From: Bryopsis sp. KO-2023
Taxonomy: Eukaryota > Chlorophyta > Ulvophyceae > Bryopsidales > Bryopsidaceae
DNA: 64,000 bases
Assembly (NCBI GenBank): GCA_030272585.1
Contig: BSYQ01000003.1
Coordinates: 558,001-622,000 of the forward strand
Reading direction: 5' to 3'
A program made the translations under genes and the position numbers. The notes below the pieces were generated by a model. It ran no database searches. It was not told the origin of the DNA and saw only the letters and a list, made by a program, of their open reading frames with translations. Positions 1 to 14,000 of this stretch are shown piece after piece (the stretch's first letter is position 1; every line of letters begins with the position of its first letter).

Positions 1-67
1 TCCCAAAGCACCCTTCTGGATCTTTCAAAGTGCTCATAGCCACTGCAACAACGCATCTGGGCCCATG

Positions 68-497
68 TCATTTATTTATTTGCATCAGATGGGTGAGGCT
101 TGCAGCCTCGAGGTAATTCATTGAAGAAAGAAACAAAAAATAATGGGATTCTTGCATGTAATTGTAACCCCCATCTGTGGCTTTGGTTTTTTTTTTCTGT
201 AGAAAAAAATTGTATTCTGCATGTTTTAGCCCCTCTGAAGATCTCATCGAATTGTGGGAAAAGCTGAACCTACCTATACTCACTCTTTGCAATGATAGAC
301 GTTCATGTCGAAGTTTTTGAATCGAGAATCCCAGTTTGAAAGGGAAGCATGTTTGTTTTTAGTTGATTTATGCTAGACCTTGGATCGGTGAATCTGGAGC
401 GCTGCCAAATGGTGTGCGGCTGCAAAGGTTTTGACGCTCTGGATGACCATTTAGATATTGCGGCCAGCAGACTCGCGCTCGCTCCACGAAAAGCCAT
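68..497 (-). CDS. possible small two-exon protein (104 aa), weak model
   Basis: Not recognised. A true ATG at 497 opens a stretch rich in Arg, Ser and Ala with few acids (starting MAFRGASASLLAAISKW), which resembles an organelle-targeting peptide. A GT donor follows at 377-378, and an acceptor can join the exon 379..497 to 68..263. The joined length is 315 nt, 105 codons with the stop, so the phases agree. The second exon contains a lysine run read from a poly-A tract and has no family signature, so it may be non-coding. The gene would be divergent from PSRP6, with about 200 bp between the two start codons. What supports it is the leader-like N-terminus and the phase match. What weakens it is the low complexity. 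Confidence 0.25.
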
Positions 498-703
498 GTT
501 CGAGCGGGGAAGAGACCCAAGTAGACAGCGATCCAGTTCTAAGCATGCAGGCATGCACCGAGGATTTTCGAGTTGCACGAAATTGTTTTTGACGCGTGGT
601 GATCCAGGAAATCCCCTGGATCATTGAAATTTCTGCTGGATTGAAACAGTGGGGCGGTTGGTGGAGTGCTTGCTTTCGGCGCATTGCGGAAGAAAAGCGA
701 AAC

Positions 704-1064
704 ATGATCGTGGGAGTGAGCTCGCGAGTGGCCACCACCACCTTTGTAGGTGGATCCACCACCACCCGTCTCAACACCGAGTGTGCCAAACGAGTTCAGC
801 ACAAAGCCACCAAACATCACAGGAAAACTCGGCCGAAAAAGGTAACTCTCTCCAAACCCTTTTCCGTCCTACGCTTTTTTTTTTCTCCCGTTCTGTACCC
901 CTTGAGGTGCTGGTAGCTTGATATCAGTTGAAACTGACGGCTGGCGTGCTTGTGCGAGATAGAGCAACCCATACGATAAAAACAAGAAACCAGCTGAGTA
1001 CCCTCCACTTCCAGCTCCTCCCCCACAAGTTGTGGTCCTCAGTGAGCCGGCACCTAGCGAGTGA
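704..1064 (+). CDS. PSRP6: plastid-specific 50S ribosomal protein 6 (PSRP6/cL38-like)
   Basis: A small basic protein of the plastid large ribosomal subunit. Exons are 704..841 and 963..1064 (138 + 102 nt, 79 aa), with intron gtaact...gatag and phase 0. Residues 1-30 look like a short chloroplast transit peptide (Ser/Thr/Val-rich, no acid before Glu26). The family core spans the intron: KATKHHRKTRPKK at the end of exon 1, then NPYDKNKKPAEYPPLP in exon 2. This matches the conserved order in plant PSRP6: a basic His-Arg-Lys block, then P-(W/Y)-D, K-R/K-P and YPPLPPLP. Length is slightly below land-plant homologues, and the tail is short and Pro/Val-rich. The start is the first in-frame ATG, and its spacing to the HHRKTRPKK block equals that of plant homologues as I know them. 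The gene indicates a green-lineage plastid. Confidence 0.8.
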
Positions 1065-1804
1065 TTTCCTAAGGTTGTGTGAAAACCGAGGTGAGTCACC
1101 CCAGCACCTACAGAATTTGGCACAGGCACTGAATCCTATCCCTATGGAAGCCCTCATTTTCATTGGTGGATTTTGCAAAGCTGGATTTGGAGTAGGAATC
1201 AGGGTCTGTTAGGAATTATCAATCATGTTTTGAATGGCTGGGTTGGAGGTGGTGGGTGTTCAAAAAGACTTGCGGGATGTCTGTAGTTTGTTTCTCGTTT
1301 GAGGATGCGTGTTTTTTTTTTTTTTTTCTGCTGTAGGAGTGAGCGAGAGAGAGAGTGAGATGAGCGAATTCGTTTTGGGGATTTGAAAAAAAAAAGCAGG
1401 ATGTGAACTTTCTGATCACATCAATTGGTTTTCTTTTGTTTTTTTTCTGGACGACCAGACTATTTTTGGTTATTGTTAGTCAAGCTGGTGGTCCTGTAAA
1501 GAAAAAGGTTTTGCAGCCTCTGATCGATTCCCACTCTTTTGCTTACGGTCTTTTTCTGTGCATCTGGTGGCTCCTTGAGGGGAAAAAAATCAATCGCTGA
1601 CAAGGAAAAACAAATAGATTACATGTCGAGAAAAAATCAAATCCCCTCCCCTCCCCCTGATCCACCAAAAAAGAGCTGAAAGAAAAGGGAGAAAAAAGCA
1701 CCCAGAATTGATGAAATCACAACATCCCCACCCCTAGCCTAATATCTCTGTCAAAACAAAACGAGGATGCGCCTGATAGATCGCCCATTCTCTAGAAATT
1801 CCTC
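1065..1804. other. intergenic, tail-to-tail
   Basis: This 740-bp gap lies between the PSRP6 stop and the stop of the dynein gene, so it holds the 3' untranslated regions of both. It contains poly-T runs near 1312-1327 and 1439-1447 and an A-rich stretch at 1600-1700. I see no convincing ORF, RNA gene or transposon end in it. Confidence 0.6.
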
Positions 1805-2011
1805 CTAATCCTGCAAGAATATGGCTAAGCCAGCAAGGATCCATTGACTGGCCTCGGCATTGTTTGAGACTGGCATTTGCACTTCAGTTAGCAACTTGGA
1901 TCGTGTTTCCTCCGAATATAATGGAACTGCTGTGGTTTGGCACGGGGGTGAGTAGGATTCTTGCACCCAGGCAAATGCTCCAGATGGAATCGGACAAGAT
2001 GATGGGGATTC
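1805..2011 (-). other. last coding exon of DYNC2H1
   Basis: This terminal exon is hidden in a frame without a long ORF. The acceptor tttggcag precedes 2011 and the exon reads 68 codons to a TAG at 1805-1807. It joins in phase 0 to the exon ending at the gtaaga donor near 2139. Content (PSSCPIPSGAFAWVQESYSP, then WILAGLAIFLQD) matches the end of animal and algal dynein-2 heavy chains, where the last residues are WIQCGAALFLKN-like. Confidence 0.88.
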
Positions 2012-5000
2012 CTGCCAAACACAGGAATTCTCAGTGTTGGTACGGACAAAAGCATCGAGAGCATTGGCTGGGGAGCATCACCATACCACACTGCTGATCG
2101 ATTGGAAAAAGATTGGAATAAGCATGTGGCTTTGTCTTACCAACGATACAGTCTCTAGTTTTGTTCCGTCAAAGATTGCTCCTTGGATCTGGAGGCCTTC
2201 AACTTGCACCCAGATCGGTGCTTCTGCTCTCAACTGCCGGGCCGAATCCCCCCAGCAAGTAACCATTTTTAAACCATCGATTGGGACTTGTACGTGCCTA
2301 GCAGTGTACTGTCTTAAAGCATTCAAGAAAGTGTCAGGGTGGAACCACCTCGCCAGATTCAGCGTCCATTGCTTGCCAGAGCCAGATTCCATCCATCCAG
2401 CATCTCCAGAGGATGCACTGGACTTCGCCACCCACTTCTCAATTGCATAGTACCTAGAAATTACGGCTTGGCAATAACACAATGGATCCTCTGGGCCATC
2501 CCATATCTTTTCCCAAGGTGTAGGGACTTGATGCTGTATCAATGACAGCCCTTCCTCTTGTACATTCGGGGATAAGCTTTCACTCCCTTTCAGGACTCGA
2601 GATATGGATGCCAGAGTGGAGTGAATAGAAGAGGTGATAGTTTTGCCACACTCCCACTCAAGCATCAGGAAAAGATCCAATGGGTTGGAATTGGTGCTTT
2701 TTCCTCGATTGATTCTGTTGATGTTTGAGGCTTGTCTGGATGGGTTCAGGTGAGGATGCGACGCAAGAAGAGATTCCCACAGTCGGATGATTGGGGAAAG
2801 CAGTTTTTGCCATTTGGCTCTGTTGAATGCTGCGTTGGACGCCTGATATGGAATTTCCATTTGTCAGGGTTAACCAACAAAAGAATCACTGTACTTCTAT
2901 GAATTATTGACAGTGCTTACTTTCGTTTCATATATTTCAGTGGAGTAGTTGCATCTTGGTACGGGGACATGCATGCATGCATGTCTGTAGATCATTCACC
3001 TTGATGATTGTGTTTTTAATGAAGTTGAGTTTTGGCATTCCCTTAATATGTATCTGCATTTGATTTGTACCTGCGAAATCGTCATTTGGTTGAGTTGTGT
3101 GATGACTGCTTGACTCTGGTTTTCTTGGGCTGCCCTCTCAATATTTGCCGGCAACCCAAAGAGTGCTGGGTTATCGATGTCAGACAGGCCTTGTATCAAT
3201 TGCAGATAAGTGTGCCGGCTGCAATTTGTGGGGACCATTATTTTGGATCCCAGAATAGCTTTTGACTTCCCAGACAGGCCAAGGGTTTCTGTCGAGAAGA
3301 AATCGTGGAGGTAGGTCCGGAGAATCTGAAATGCGATCAACACAATGGGTTGGCAATTTTATTGCAGCACATACATAGAGGATCCACCATGCATTTTGAA
3401 TGACCGAAAATATATGGACGTGAGGAGAAAATGAAGAAGTATCTGAACTCATCTTTTTGAACCTCACCTTCACGTCCGAGATATTATCCACTCTGCCTCC
3501 GTAGATTGCATTCTCCAGGAGTCCATGCAAATACGACCATTGCGGGGTTTTTCCATTTTTTGTTCCCAGCATTATGACATCGGCCCCGCTCCGCAAATCA
3601 GCGAAGGAGAATTCATAAAATTTGTGCCAGCCCTGAGGAATGTAGTTTCTCCTCTCTTGCAGGATAGCATGGAACCACGCCAAAAGGAACAGCAATTGAG
3701 CCCGGACGGGGACATCTGAGCCAATGAATTCCTGAGTCCACCCTTCATAGCTTCTCTGCAGATTCCTTTTCACTCCTGGGGGCGCCTCGAATGTGATCTA
3801 TCGTACAGGAAAAAAATTTGCTGAAAGACGGTACGTATGGTATGTCTGGACTTGTCTGGTCTGACCCCATGTGACTAAAACATTTTCTGGAATGCATGAA
3901 CCAACCCTGGAAAATGCTAAAAATAGAACCTGGGGGGGCCAAAGTGTGAATACTGTATCAGCAACCCTCATGGAATGAACCCTCTTGATTTTTGGTAGCA
4001 AGAACCCAGCTTGTCTTACCTTCAAGCAACTCTCTGACAGACCTGAGGGGAACTTTGGGTGTGGCTCCGAGGTGAAAAACAACCTGAAATCCTTGTGCTT
4101 GTTGACAGAATGGACTTCTTTCTCCAGCGTGGGGAGCCAGCTCACCACCAAATGCAAGTTCTTCAGACATAGCCAGTCCCCTTCCACAAACAATCAAGCA
4201 ATCAGCAGAAAAAACTTCACAAGCCAAATTTCTCAACATACTTCGCTTGGAGTGTTTTGCCTTTAATGAGGAGGAACTGACCTGTTTCAGCACACTTGTA
4301 CAGTAGTTGCATTGCCAAGTCAGACTGGCCTTGGCCCATTGCAACCTCATGGTAGTGCCCTCGACCAATGGTTTGATTGGCAAATTCTGCAAGCTCCTCA
4401 GAAGGGTCAGCCCCGGGTGTAGTCAAAAACAGTATCGGTTCTTGGGCAGTCAATTCCTGCTGAATGACCGGCAGACTGAACGGAGGGGGCGACACGTTCT
4501 TGATGTTCAATGTGGAACATATGAAAGCCGCCATCCCGACTTTCAACCTAACATGTCCAATATGCGATTAGGCAGAGCATGAATGCTGCTTACAATTGAG
4601 TTAATTAGGGTACTTCGAAGGATTCTGTGAAAGAATAAAGAATATATGTACACATATAATGGGGAGCTGGATTGCCATCACCTGTCCGGTCTAAAAGCCT
4701 TCACCACCATGAGTTGCTGAAAGGAATTCAAAGTGGAGCCCGCTCTTCCAGGTAATCGTACATTTGCACTCCCTGAATTCACCCATGGAGCCCAAAGACT
4801 GACATCGTCAAAATCACACTCTGATACGATCGCAGGGAACCTTTTGAGGGTGTTGTATTGTCCGATGGCTTTCTCTGGAATCCATGAAGGCCGGTGCTGC
4901 TGCTGGTGGCCCCCCTGTGAGTTGCTTTCTGAAAACACGATGTTCCCCATGAAAAAATCCCAGGACTCTTGGGTGAATAGCTCGGGCCGGATGCTGCGAA

Positions 5001-8000
5001 CCAAATGCATGCCGAAAACCAAGCGATCGGAATTGAAGAGGGACCGAGACACGTACATGAACAGCAGCTGCAAATTAAAAAGTCAACCAGACACACACAC
5101 ACACAAACACAGACACAGAGAAAATTGTCAAATACTTCCGTGAGTTGAACACCTTAAAAAAGCATGAACGGGGAGGGTGGATACCTCTACGAGGGTTTGG
5201 TTCAAAACTGCAATGCGTGAGGTGATGTCCACAGACTCTTCTGAAGTGGCTAGAGCTTTGTTGAAAATGGATAGGAACACCGGAAGCGAAAAAAAATACG
5301 CATGATTGATGACATGCAGATCTTTGATGGCAAAAAATATCAACGAGCCCCTGTGCACACAGACAAACAAAATGCCTTCATAAACACCCTTGAAATACAT
5401 CTATATCTATGCATGTATGTTTCTTCAAGAGAAATGCTGCCCAGGAAAAGTACACATGCAGAATTTTGAAAAGCGCACAAAGCTCAAGCATTTCTTTTCC
5501 ACCAGTCCGTAGTTTTCCCACCTTTGTGCCACTGGGCAATACACTTCTCGCTGTTTATCCAAATTGCAATGGAGCTCCTTGGACTCGGCAAGGCCAGCGC
5601 TGATGGTGGAGCTTTTGGCTTTGGTTTCATTCAGGGATTGCAGCAGCTCCTCGTTTTCCAGTATGTTGCCCCGTGAATTAGCGAGCGTGTGCAAAAGATG
5701 TTTTTCTATGTCGGCCAGCTGGACCTTCAGTTCTTCTTCCTGTTTCAGCAAAGTGCTCCTCTGCAGCTCTAACTCTGGTTCTTCATTTTGAATGGTCAAA
5801 CTCAAGAGTTGGCCTGCATATCCACACAAGCACCAAATCATTTGTGTCCGCTGACAAATACCAAATCCACACAAGTTGTCCAAACAGCTTATTTCGAAAT
5901 GATTTGGCACACACACGCTCATTTAATATCAAAAGCATCACTTTTTGAATCAACGCTCAAGCTCACCTTCCAATCCATTCCTGGTTACTGTGAAATTTGT
6001 AACAGCAACGAGAGGTCTTGCATCCGGTGGCAGCTTCGGTGTGGGGTTACGCGTGACTAAAAATAGCTTGAAGGATTCATTATAATCAATAAACTTGTCC
6101 CCGATTCTGACCACCAATCTTGGGCCTTGTTTGGATAAATCTTTTCGGAGCAATGGATACAGCAAGGGCTCGATGCTGTCCACATCATGAACCAGCAAAG
6201 TCTTTCCGAATCGAACAGCCAATTCCAGTGTGGTGTGGAAGCGAGGGTCTTGCATGGTGACTGTTTCGACAGTCATGCTTTCACTGTGCAAATGATGACT
6301 AAGCCATTTGATGGCCTGAATGAAACAAAGACTCGAGGTCAGTCATGCCGAATCACTCACATCTCTTTCTTTCATTTTTTTAATGGACCGGTCATTAGAA
6401 TTGATCGTAACCCTTCAAACCAAAACGTGTGCATTTGGGATATCGACTAACGTAAGGATGACTAACCACTTTGACTGTGTGCAAAAATGAAGTCTTGTGG
6501 GGCATCGTTTTTGGTAATCTCGGTTCCAAAATTAACCCTGACTGTAGCAGCTGATGACTAACCTGTGTGGAAGGGTCGATAACCAGAGGACTTGTGTTGG
6601 TGTTGAGGATAGCGATTGCATTTTCTATGGACAAATCATCCCCTGGCAATCCCTCTGCTTTCCACGTCAGCATTTGACTTTCGCTGCTCATGAATCGTCG
6701 GAAGCTATACTCCGGCACTTTCAGCAAGTCCGCCCATTCCTGAAAAACAAAGAGAAGCAATTTAAACACAGGTTTTATTTCTTCAGGTTCGTACAGTCGT
6801 ACGAACATCAAGGAAAAAAAAGAAAGAAAAAAAAATGTGTGAAAATAGCGTGAAGGATAAAATCCATGATTCGATTTGTGAATTAAAAAGTGCTTCATTT
6901 TTTGTATGAGAAAGATTTCAGGGTGCTAGAACTTGATAGGTTTTTTTCTACCTGTAGCATGACTTCACGAATATCTTCAGGTTCGGATGGCAAATAAGTA
7001 ATGAAGCCAGCAGACATCAATGCATTCAAAGGCAGCAAATCCAATTCCTGAGACAAGGTTTCCACTTGCCCTTCCCAGCGGTCTTTTTCGCCGCTCAATT
7101 TTCCCAGCAGCATTTCTGCTTGGTCCAAGGTTCGCTCAGCTTTGGCAAGATTGACCTTGAGCGATTCCGCTTCGCTCGTTTTTTTCTGGAAATCCAGTTT
7201 GAGGCTTTTCACCTGAAAAGGAGCATCAAAACCTTTCGGCTGTCTTGTATATCCACCCCAGTTACCGTACAGGAAGAACAAGACAGAGCAAATGAAGGCG
7301 GCTTCAATTTCATTTTTGAAACAACGATAGGGAGTAAACTTCTCTTTCCAACACTTCCTTGGTTTGTCCAGTTCCTTATTAATCAAATTTTCAAAATTTG
7401 TCAAATCCTTCCTTTTTCTCTGCCATTTCTGGCGATTCTTTTTATTTTAGTTCCCCCCCCCCCCACCACACACACATATTGAAAGGCATCGTCCTGACAG
7501 CTTCTTTCAAAAAACTTTCACAGGTCGACCGACTCTTGTGTGTGTTTTCGACACCTGATCATCGAGCTGCTCCAATTCTTCCTCACACTGGACCAATCTA
7601 TCGCGAGACGCCTCCAAGGAATCCTTGAGTTTTTCCAGCTCCATTTCCAAGGGTGCCACTTTTTGGAGGACTCTGGAAAATGCGATATTAGCTTTCACCC
7701 AAGCTGCCAATGGCGCAGCCGCCACGCTCACTCTGTAAATGGTGGCATGCTCGAAAGACCGGCCTTTTTCCTCCAGAAACTTCCCAACCTTTGGAGTTTT
7801 TTTTTCCCATACGCAAAACAATGGGGTCAACAAATTGCTTAACACAGGGATCACTTTTCGACCGATACAGTTTTCATGGCAGAAATCATACGCTGGTAAA
7901 ACTATAAAAAACGCTGTCATCAAGGGAAAGGATTGTATTGCAAAGTTCAAGGTTTCTCACAAGATGTATATGCAGACCCCTCCAGAGCAAATGCATTTCT

Positions 8001-11000
8001 TAGTCAGCAGGTTACCTTGGATCGTATATCAGGAGTGATTCGGCGAGCATCGTAGTTGATAATTTGATCTTTCACGCTTTTGCTGGAAAGAAACTTCTTC
8101 ATGTTCTTCCAAGAAGTATCCTTCTGGTCCATCAACAGCAAGACCCCCTCCAGCACATCTCGAATCGCTTCTGGCGGCATTTTCAGGGACCGAATTTCAT
8201 TCAGGTTGTCTGATTTGATTTGGCCCACAGCTCGCCTTGCTTCGTCGATCATCGGCTGAACCCCTTCCAGTTCGTGTTCGACCCCCCCTCTCCGCTCATT
8301 CAACTCGATCTGAAAAAAAGATTCCAGTACCTATCAAATTTCCTGCTTGTATATTCTGGAAAGATGTACAAGCTTTAATCTCGATATCTCATTTGATTGC
8401 ATGTTTTTTCTGTATTTATTCATGATAAGTCCCACAATGGAAAAAAGAACCGTTTTCGCTTTGCCCCCTTCCCAAACTACTTTGAACTACAAACACTTCA
8501 CCACAAGTAGTAAGTTGCAACTGCTAGAAGAATGAAAATTTGAGCTGTCTTCAGAAGCAAGATTAGAGAAAAAAAAGGGGGTGAAAGGGGTGCGCTCGAC
8601 CTAATCCCACCTCCTCGATGGAGAGTTTCTTTTGAAGGTCTTCCACTTCCCTCCTTCTATCAGCAGCTTGGGCCATGGAGGCAGTAATTCTCTGCAAAGC
8701 ATCCTCGGCTTCTTCCTGTTTTTGCCCCAACAGCACTCTCTGACTGCTGGCTTCTTGCGAAAGGACGTCCACTGTAGCCGATGCCTCCGCCAGTTTCTCC
8801 AAACCACCCTGAAGTTGCAATAAACAAGCATGGAATGATGTTGGACCCTTTTCGATATTTTTCACTTTTTTTCCCCAAGGGGAGGAAGCATAAAGATAAC
8901 ACAGATAAGATAAGACATGTCCCGAAAGAAAGAAAAAAAACGACTCACCATCAAGAAGTTTTGCTGTTCTTGCAAGCTTTTTCTTTTTTCCATGAACAGC
9001 CGCTTGGATAAATCGACAAAAGAAACGTATTGCCTGGGTGCAGCCCCTCTGGATTTCATGGCTTCATGCATTCTCATCATGAAGTGCACCAGCACCTCTG
9101 GCTCCTTTATTCCCTCCACACCCTGAAAAGAAAATTTCATGAAAAAAAAATAATTAAAAATTTCAGGGGGGTCCTCAAAGGCTGTGGAAGCTGGAAAATA
9201 TGCTGAGCTTGAGTTAAAAGAAAACGAAGCAAAATTCAGAGAGGAGCGACTTACCCCGAATAACTTTACAACGGCAAAACGAGGAAATTTGCAATTCTAA
9301 ATGTGGTAAGAAAAACCCCACCTGGAGAAGAGCCAGCGGCAAGTTTTTCATTCCATCGAAGCTCCAAGTGTCAAGCCATTGAATGAAACACTGATTGAGA
9401 AGGGCGGGGTTGCTTTCGCATCGCATCCAGTATTGTTCGTTTTGCGGGTCCATGGAGAGCACGATCTTCAAGTTTCTACGAACTCTCGAGGCGAATAAGC
9501 TGAACACGTTGGAATAGCCAAGCCCTTCTTCAGCAAGCGTTTCTTGCAACGGAGCCAACATCTTTTGCAATTCCTCATTTCCAAAAAGCCCTGGGACCTG
9601 ATACCAGAAAAAAACAAACGAACGAAGCCATCTCAAACACAAATACCTTTGTTCAAATGTGAAAAACAAAAACATTCACACACATATACTTATATCGTGA
9701 ACCTTTACCCCAAACATAAGTGGACAATTATTCAGGGACGGAGTAAGTATGTTTTTAGTTCAGATAACATAACCCCCCCCCCCCCCCAATCCTAGTGTAT
9801 TAGCAGGAATCCTGAAAAGGAAGGCCTCTGTTACCTCTCCAGCACTCAAAAGACTGTTTATGAGCTCCAAGAAAACATTGTCGATAATTTGATGGTCCTC
9901 GAGCAGCAAACACATCACTTGGCCCTCAATCCCCGTCGTCAAAATCACTTCCTTCAAATCCTCTTTGAAATTCTTGACCGAATAGCCCCTCGAAATCTGA
10001 GGGGAAAACACCTTCATGTGGTGCATGAACGCCACCAGAGCAACACACACCCTTCTGCCAATACCGCTTGATCCAGTCAGCACCATGGATCCCCCTGGCC
10101 TCGATAAAACACAATCGAACCGTGCAATTCTGTCCAAGACTTCCGGGAGGAGCACCAGATTCAGTGGCTTCTGTTCACGTTCGTATGCTTTCAGCTTTTC
10201 AGAAATCAGCTCAGAAAAATCGTCGGCCTGCCATTGAGTGAGTTGAACAGGGATGTTGGAGTCTGAAAGTCGCTCTTCGGCTGGTGCACCGAGAGTGGTC
10301 CAATAGGAAGTCCCGAGATCACCTAACAGACAAACCAGAAAAAACCATCAATCAAGGTTATAAACAGGCGATGGAAACAAAAAGTGCACTTTTCATGCCA
10401 TTGCACGGAAATAACACGCTTTCTTTTGGAAAGAGAAGCGAAATTCTGCTAAAGCAAACTGACGCCATTACCATTGAATCCTAGCGATCGAAGAGCTTGG
10501 TTGAGTATGGCATCAAATTCTGATCTTGCTTCAGAGCTAGCGAGTCTGTCCCTGAAAATCCTGCATGCTTCGTGATGTACGGCATCCAGCACACCGGCTG
10601 ATCCATGCAGTCCATATCGCTTCAAACCCTCTACCCAACGTGTGATCATCCGAGGTGTGAACACATAGTGTCGACATTCAGAGGTCGTGAAGGCCTTGGT
10701 CACACCTGTTTCAAAATTTCCATTTTGGAGCATTTAATCTCGTTTTGATCCTTTTTTTTCCCTGATTAACTTCTGTGCTGATGGGTTTCTATTTGAAGTA
10801 TCGACATTCACCAGAATTTGTTGACACAATTGCTTTTTCCAGCTCTGAGCAAAAACAGCTGGAGAATATCCTCATAAGCTGCAAATAGCCCCACAGATAA
10901 CTACACACACCTTCAAAAACATCAATCATAGCACTGGCGATCCCATCGGCTGCTCGATGGCCTTGCGACCAAGTGGAATCCTCCTTTGAAAGCTCAGCCA

Positions 11001-14000
11001 ACGTTTCTGATAACATCGTTCTGTAAATGACTTGCAAATCCTCCCTCGCTGGGTATGTGATGTATGCTATTCTCATTATGGACGTCAGTCGAGTCGAAAT
11101 TGGCCTCCTTCCCAAGTTTGATGCCGGGGTCATGGTTGCAACGATTTGAATGTTCTGTAGGCGGAGAAATTCCAGGTTTTCGTCGTAGAAGCCGTTGTAA
11201 GTGATCAATTGCTGAAGGAAAGCGATGAGCTGGACGCTGTTGTATTTGTCGGCTCTGCACACATAATGAAAAAACAGGAAATTGACAGTTTCTGGGGGAG
11301 AAAGAAGCAATAAACGAAGCAAAATGAACCGGAATATTGTAGATCTGCATGCATATCAAAATGGGTGTGATTATGCATGCAGTATCTGTAAGCATTTGAC
11401 AGAATGCAACAATTAAGGCTCGTATTTTCGTTTCCACAATTAATTTCTATTTTTTTTTCAATTTCAATTCATTTTATTTTAATTTTAATTTAGTTCAATT
11501 TTATTTATTTTTTCAATTTTGAATTCGATTCAATTTTTTTTTAACAATAAACGAATGGGCTGCACTTGAAAAATGAAATATACACAAAACATACAGATGT
11601 ATTATACTACACATGGAGGGCACTTTTTGGCCATTTTGAAATGTCCTAAACGTGAAGCACTGGATTTTTTGCATTGATGGCAAACTCTGTGCAAAATGTC
11701 AAATTGTTTTCTCTCACCTTGGCAGGTTAATATCCTTCAAATACAAAATCATCCTGTCGGAGCTTTTCGGCCTGATCACTTTCCCTTGGTTTGTGCTGAC
11801 TGGCTTCCCACACATTTGGGCAAGCTTTTGTAAAACGTTGGTGGCTGTTGTTTGAGCGCAGCAATGCACCACAGAAACGGCCACGGAATCCAGTTGACCG
11901 AAAGCATACTCCAGCAACTTCGCTTTGCCACATCCTTCTGGCCCGACCTAATTCATAAAATTCACTACCTCAGATTTAATTTTTTTAATGTATCTTGTTC
12001 TTCGACTCCTTCAGTTAGGGCCAAAAAAAAAAAAGGGCCAAAGCAGAATCTCAATGAAATGAAACACCTTGAATTAAGTTATTATCAATGATGCAGTCAC
12101 TGGCACTCCTCATTGCTTTATCAACATCCTTACCAGCAACAGCGGAGAGTCGTTGTCCAGCCATGGCATAATTTTTGCCAGATTTCTTTTGACATCAGTG
12201 GTCATCACGATGTCTTGAACAGGGCGCTTGGTTTCCATGAGCGATTTCATCCCAGCAGATCGATTCGGTTGATAAGAGCACAGAATTTCGATCAGCTTGG
12301 TTACCCCTGTCCACCTGCAGCAAAATAATCAATCAATAATGTCAAATATGATTGTTCTGCACCATCCCCCCCCCCCCCCCCCGCCTTGAAAAGAAGAAAA
12401 GTATCTGATATCATTGGAACTAGGAACCAATTCTAACAGAAAAAGTTGAGATGTAAGACTTTCTCACCTCATGAGTTGATTTAGAAACTCTTGTCGGACA
12501 ACCATCGTCATGTTTGCACCGAAGCCCCTAGCAAGACCGCAGACGAAGTCCTCCTTGGTTTGCACAGATGCCAGATGGGAAAGGGCACTGTTGATTACCC
12601 CAACTTTGGTCGTTTCCACAGCATGGGCGTTGTCCAACGACCAGTTCAGAGCTTTGTAAAAGTACGAGGCCATCCAAGATTGCAACTCTCCTGTTGAAAT
12701 GTGAAAGATGGACAATTGTCAGACACTTGGACGGTGCCCATCCAGTGCAGGAAGAAAGATCAAATGCTTGCTTTTCCCGGATCGTAGTTGTGACTTTCTT
12801 GGGATGGAAGCTGTGGAGCAGCTACCTGGATGTGAGGGCTGAATGGTGTTTTTCATCCAATGCTGGACGAGTCGCTCCACTCCGAGATGGTCGTCTGACA
12901 TGAATATGACACCGCATCGGCTGACGGTGGCTGGCGAAGCAAACTCCAAAGTGTGGCACTCGAATATGAAATTCACGTTGCTGGCAAACTGGATTCTTTC
13001 CCCGCTCGGCAGAGTCAGCAACCTATCATGTCATATTCACAACACAATGTCGTCTTAAATTTTCTAATGAATACAGAGAAGGTTTGGACGGTTTAATCAT
13101 CTATTCAATCACATGCAGCTCGTGAATGGCAAGGCCAGGTCATTTCGAAACCACTCGTGACATCCACTTGAGGTTAGCAAAACAAAGCAACAGCTTGCTG
13201 ATGTTCATCCACCGGGTCAGATCAACCCAGCATAATTCAGAGACTGACAAATTGTTCAGATGATTTTTTCAACAGACTTTTTAATCCCCCCCCCCGCAAA
13301 ATAAAATGAATAAATAAATAAATAAAATAAAATGTACCTGTTGTCATCCAGCACACTGTTTAAGGATTCGATCCATTCCGGATCAACATCCCCGTCACAG
13401 ATGATCCAAGACCGTTTTTCCAAAGGCTCCTTCACCACTTGTCTGGCAGCGGCAGTCAACACTCCATCGCTCCATTCTCTGGTGTCCAAGTCCATTTTAC
13501 CGAGCAGCAGCTGTCTGCTGATGGCCTTAGGATTCATCACATGTCTGGCCAAGGGCTTGTTGAGTTTCTTGTAGGCGGACTCCAGGATCATCCACAGGGT
13601 TGATTTCCCGCTGCCCGAAGGCCCGACAATGATCACACCGATTCTTTGTTGGCAGGCTAGGTGCAACTGCAGAATTTTATCGACCTGAAAAAATGAAATT
13701 GAGACAATGTACAGGTGCCAATTTACGAAGTCTAGCATTGACATTGCTCATACTAGATTTTCTTCTTTTGAGAAATATTAAGCAGATTTCCAACTTTTTC
13801 CAGCCTGCCCATTCCATTTGCTTTGCTACATCAGCTCAGTGTGGTCCTTAATGCGATTTCTGAACTTTTTAATTTTTTTTTCAATTTTTTCTCCAATCAT
13901 ACCTGTTCGGGCATCAACTCAAGTTTCCAGTCGCTCATGACCTCCTGGATGGCTTGTTGTAGGTTTTCGTCTGTTATGTCAGACACCTGCTGGTCTGGGA

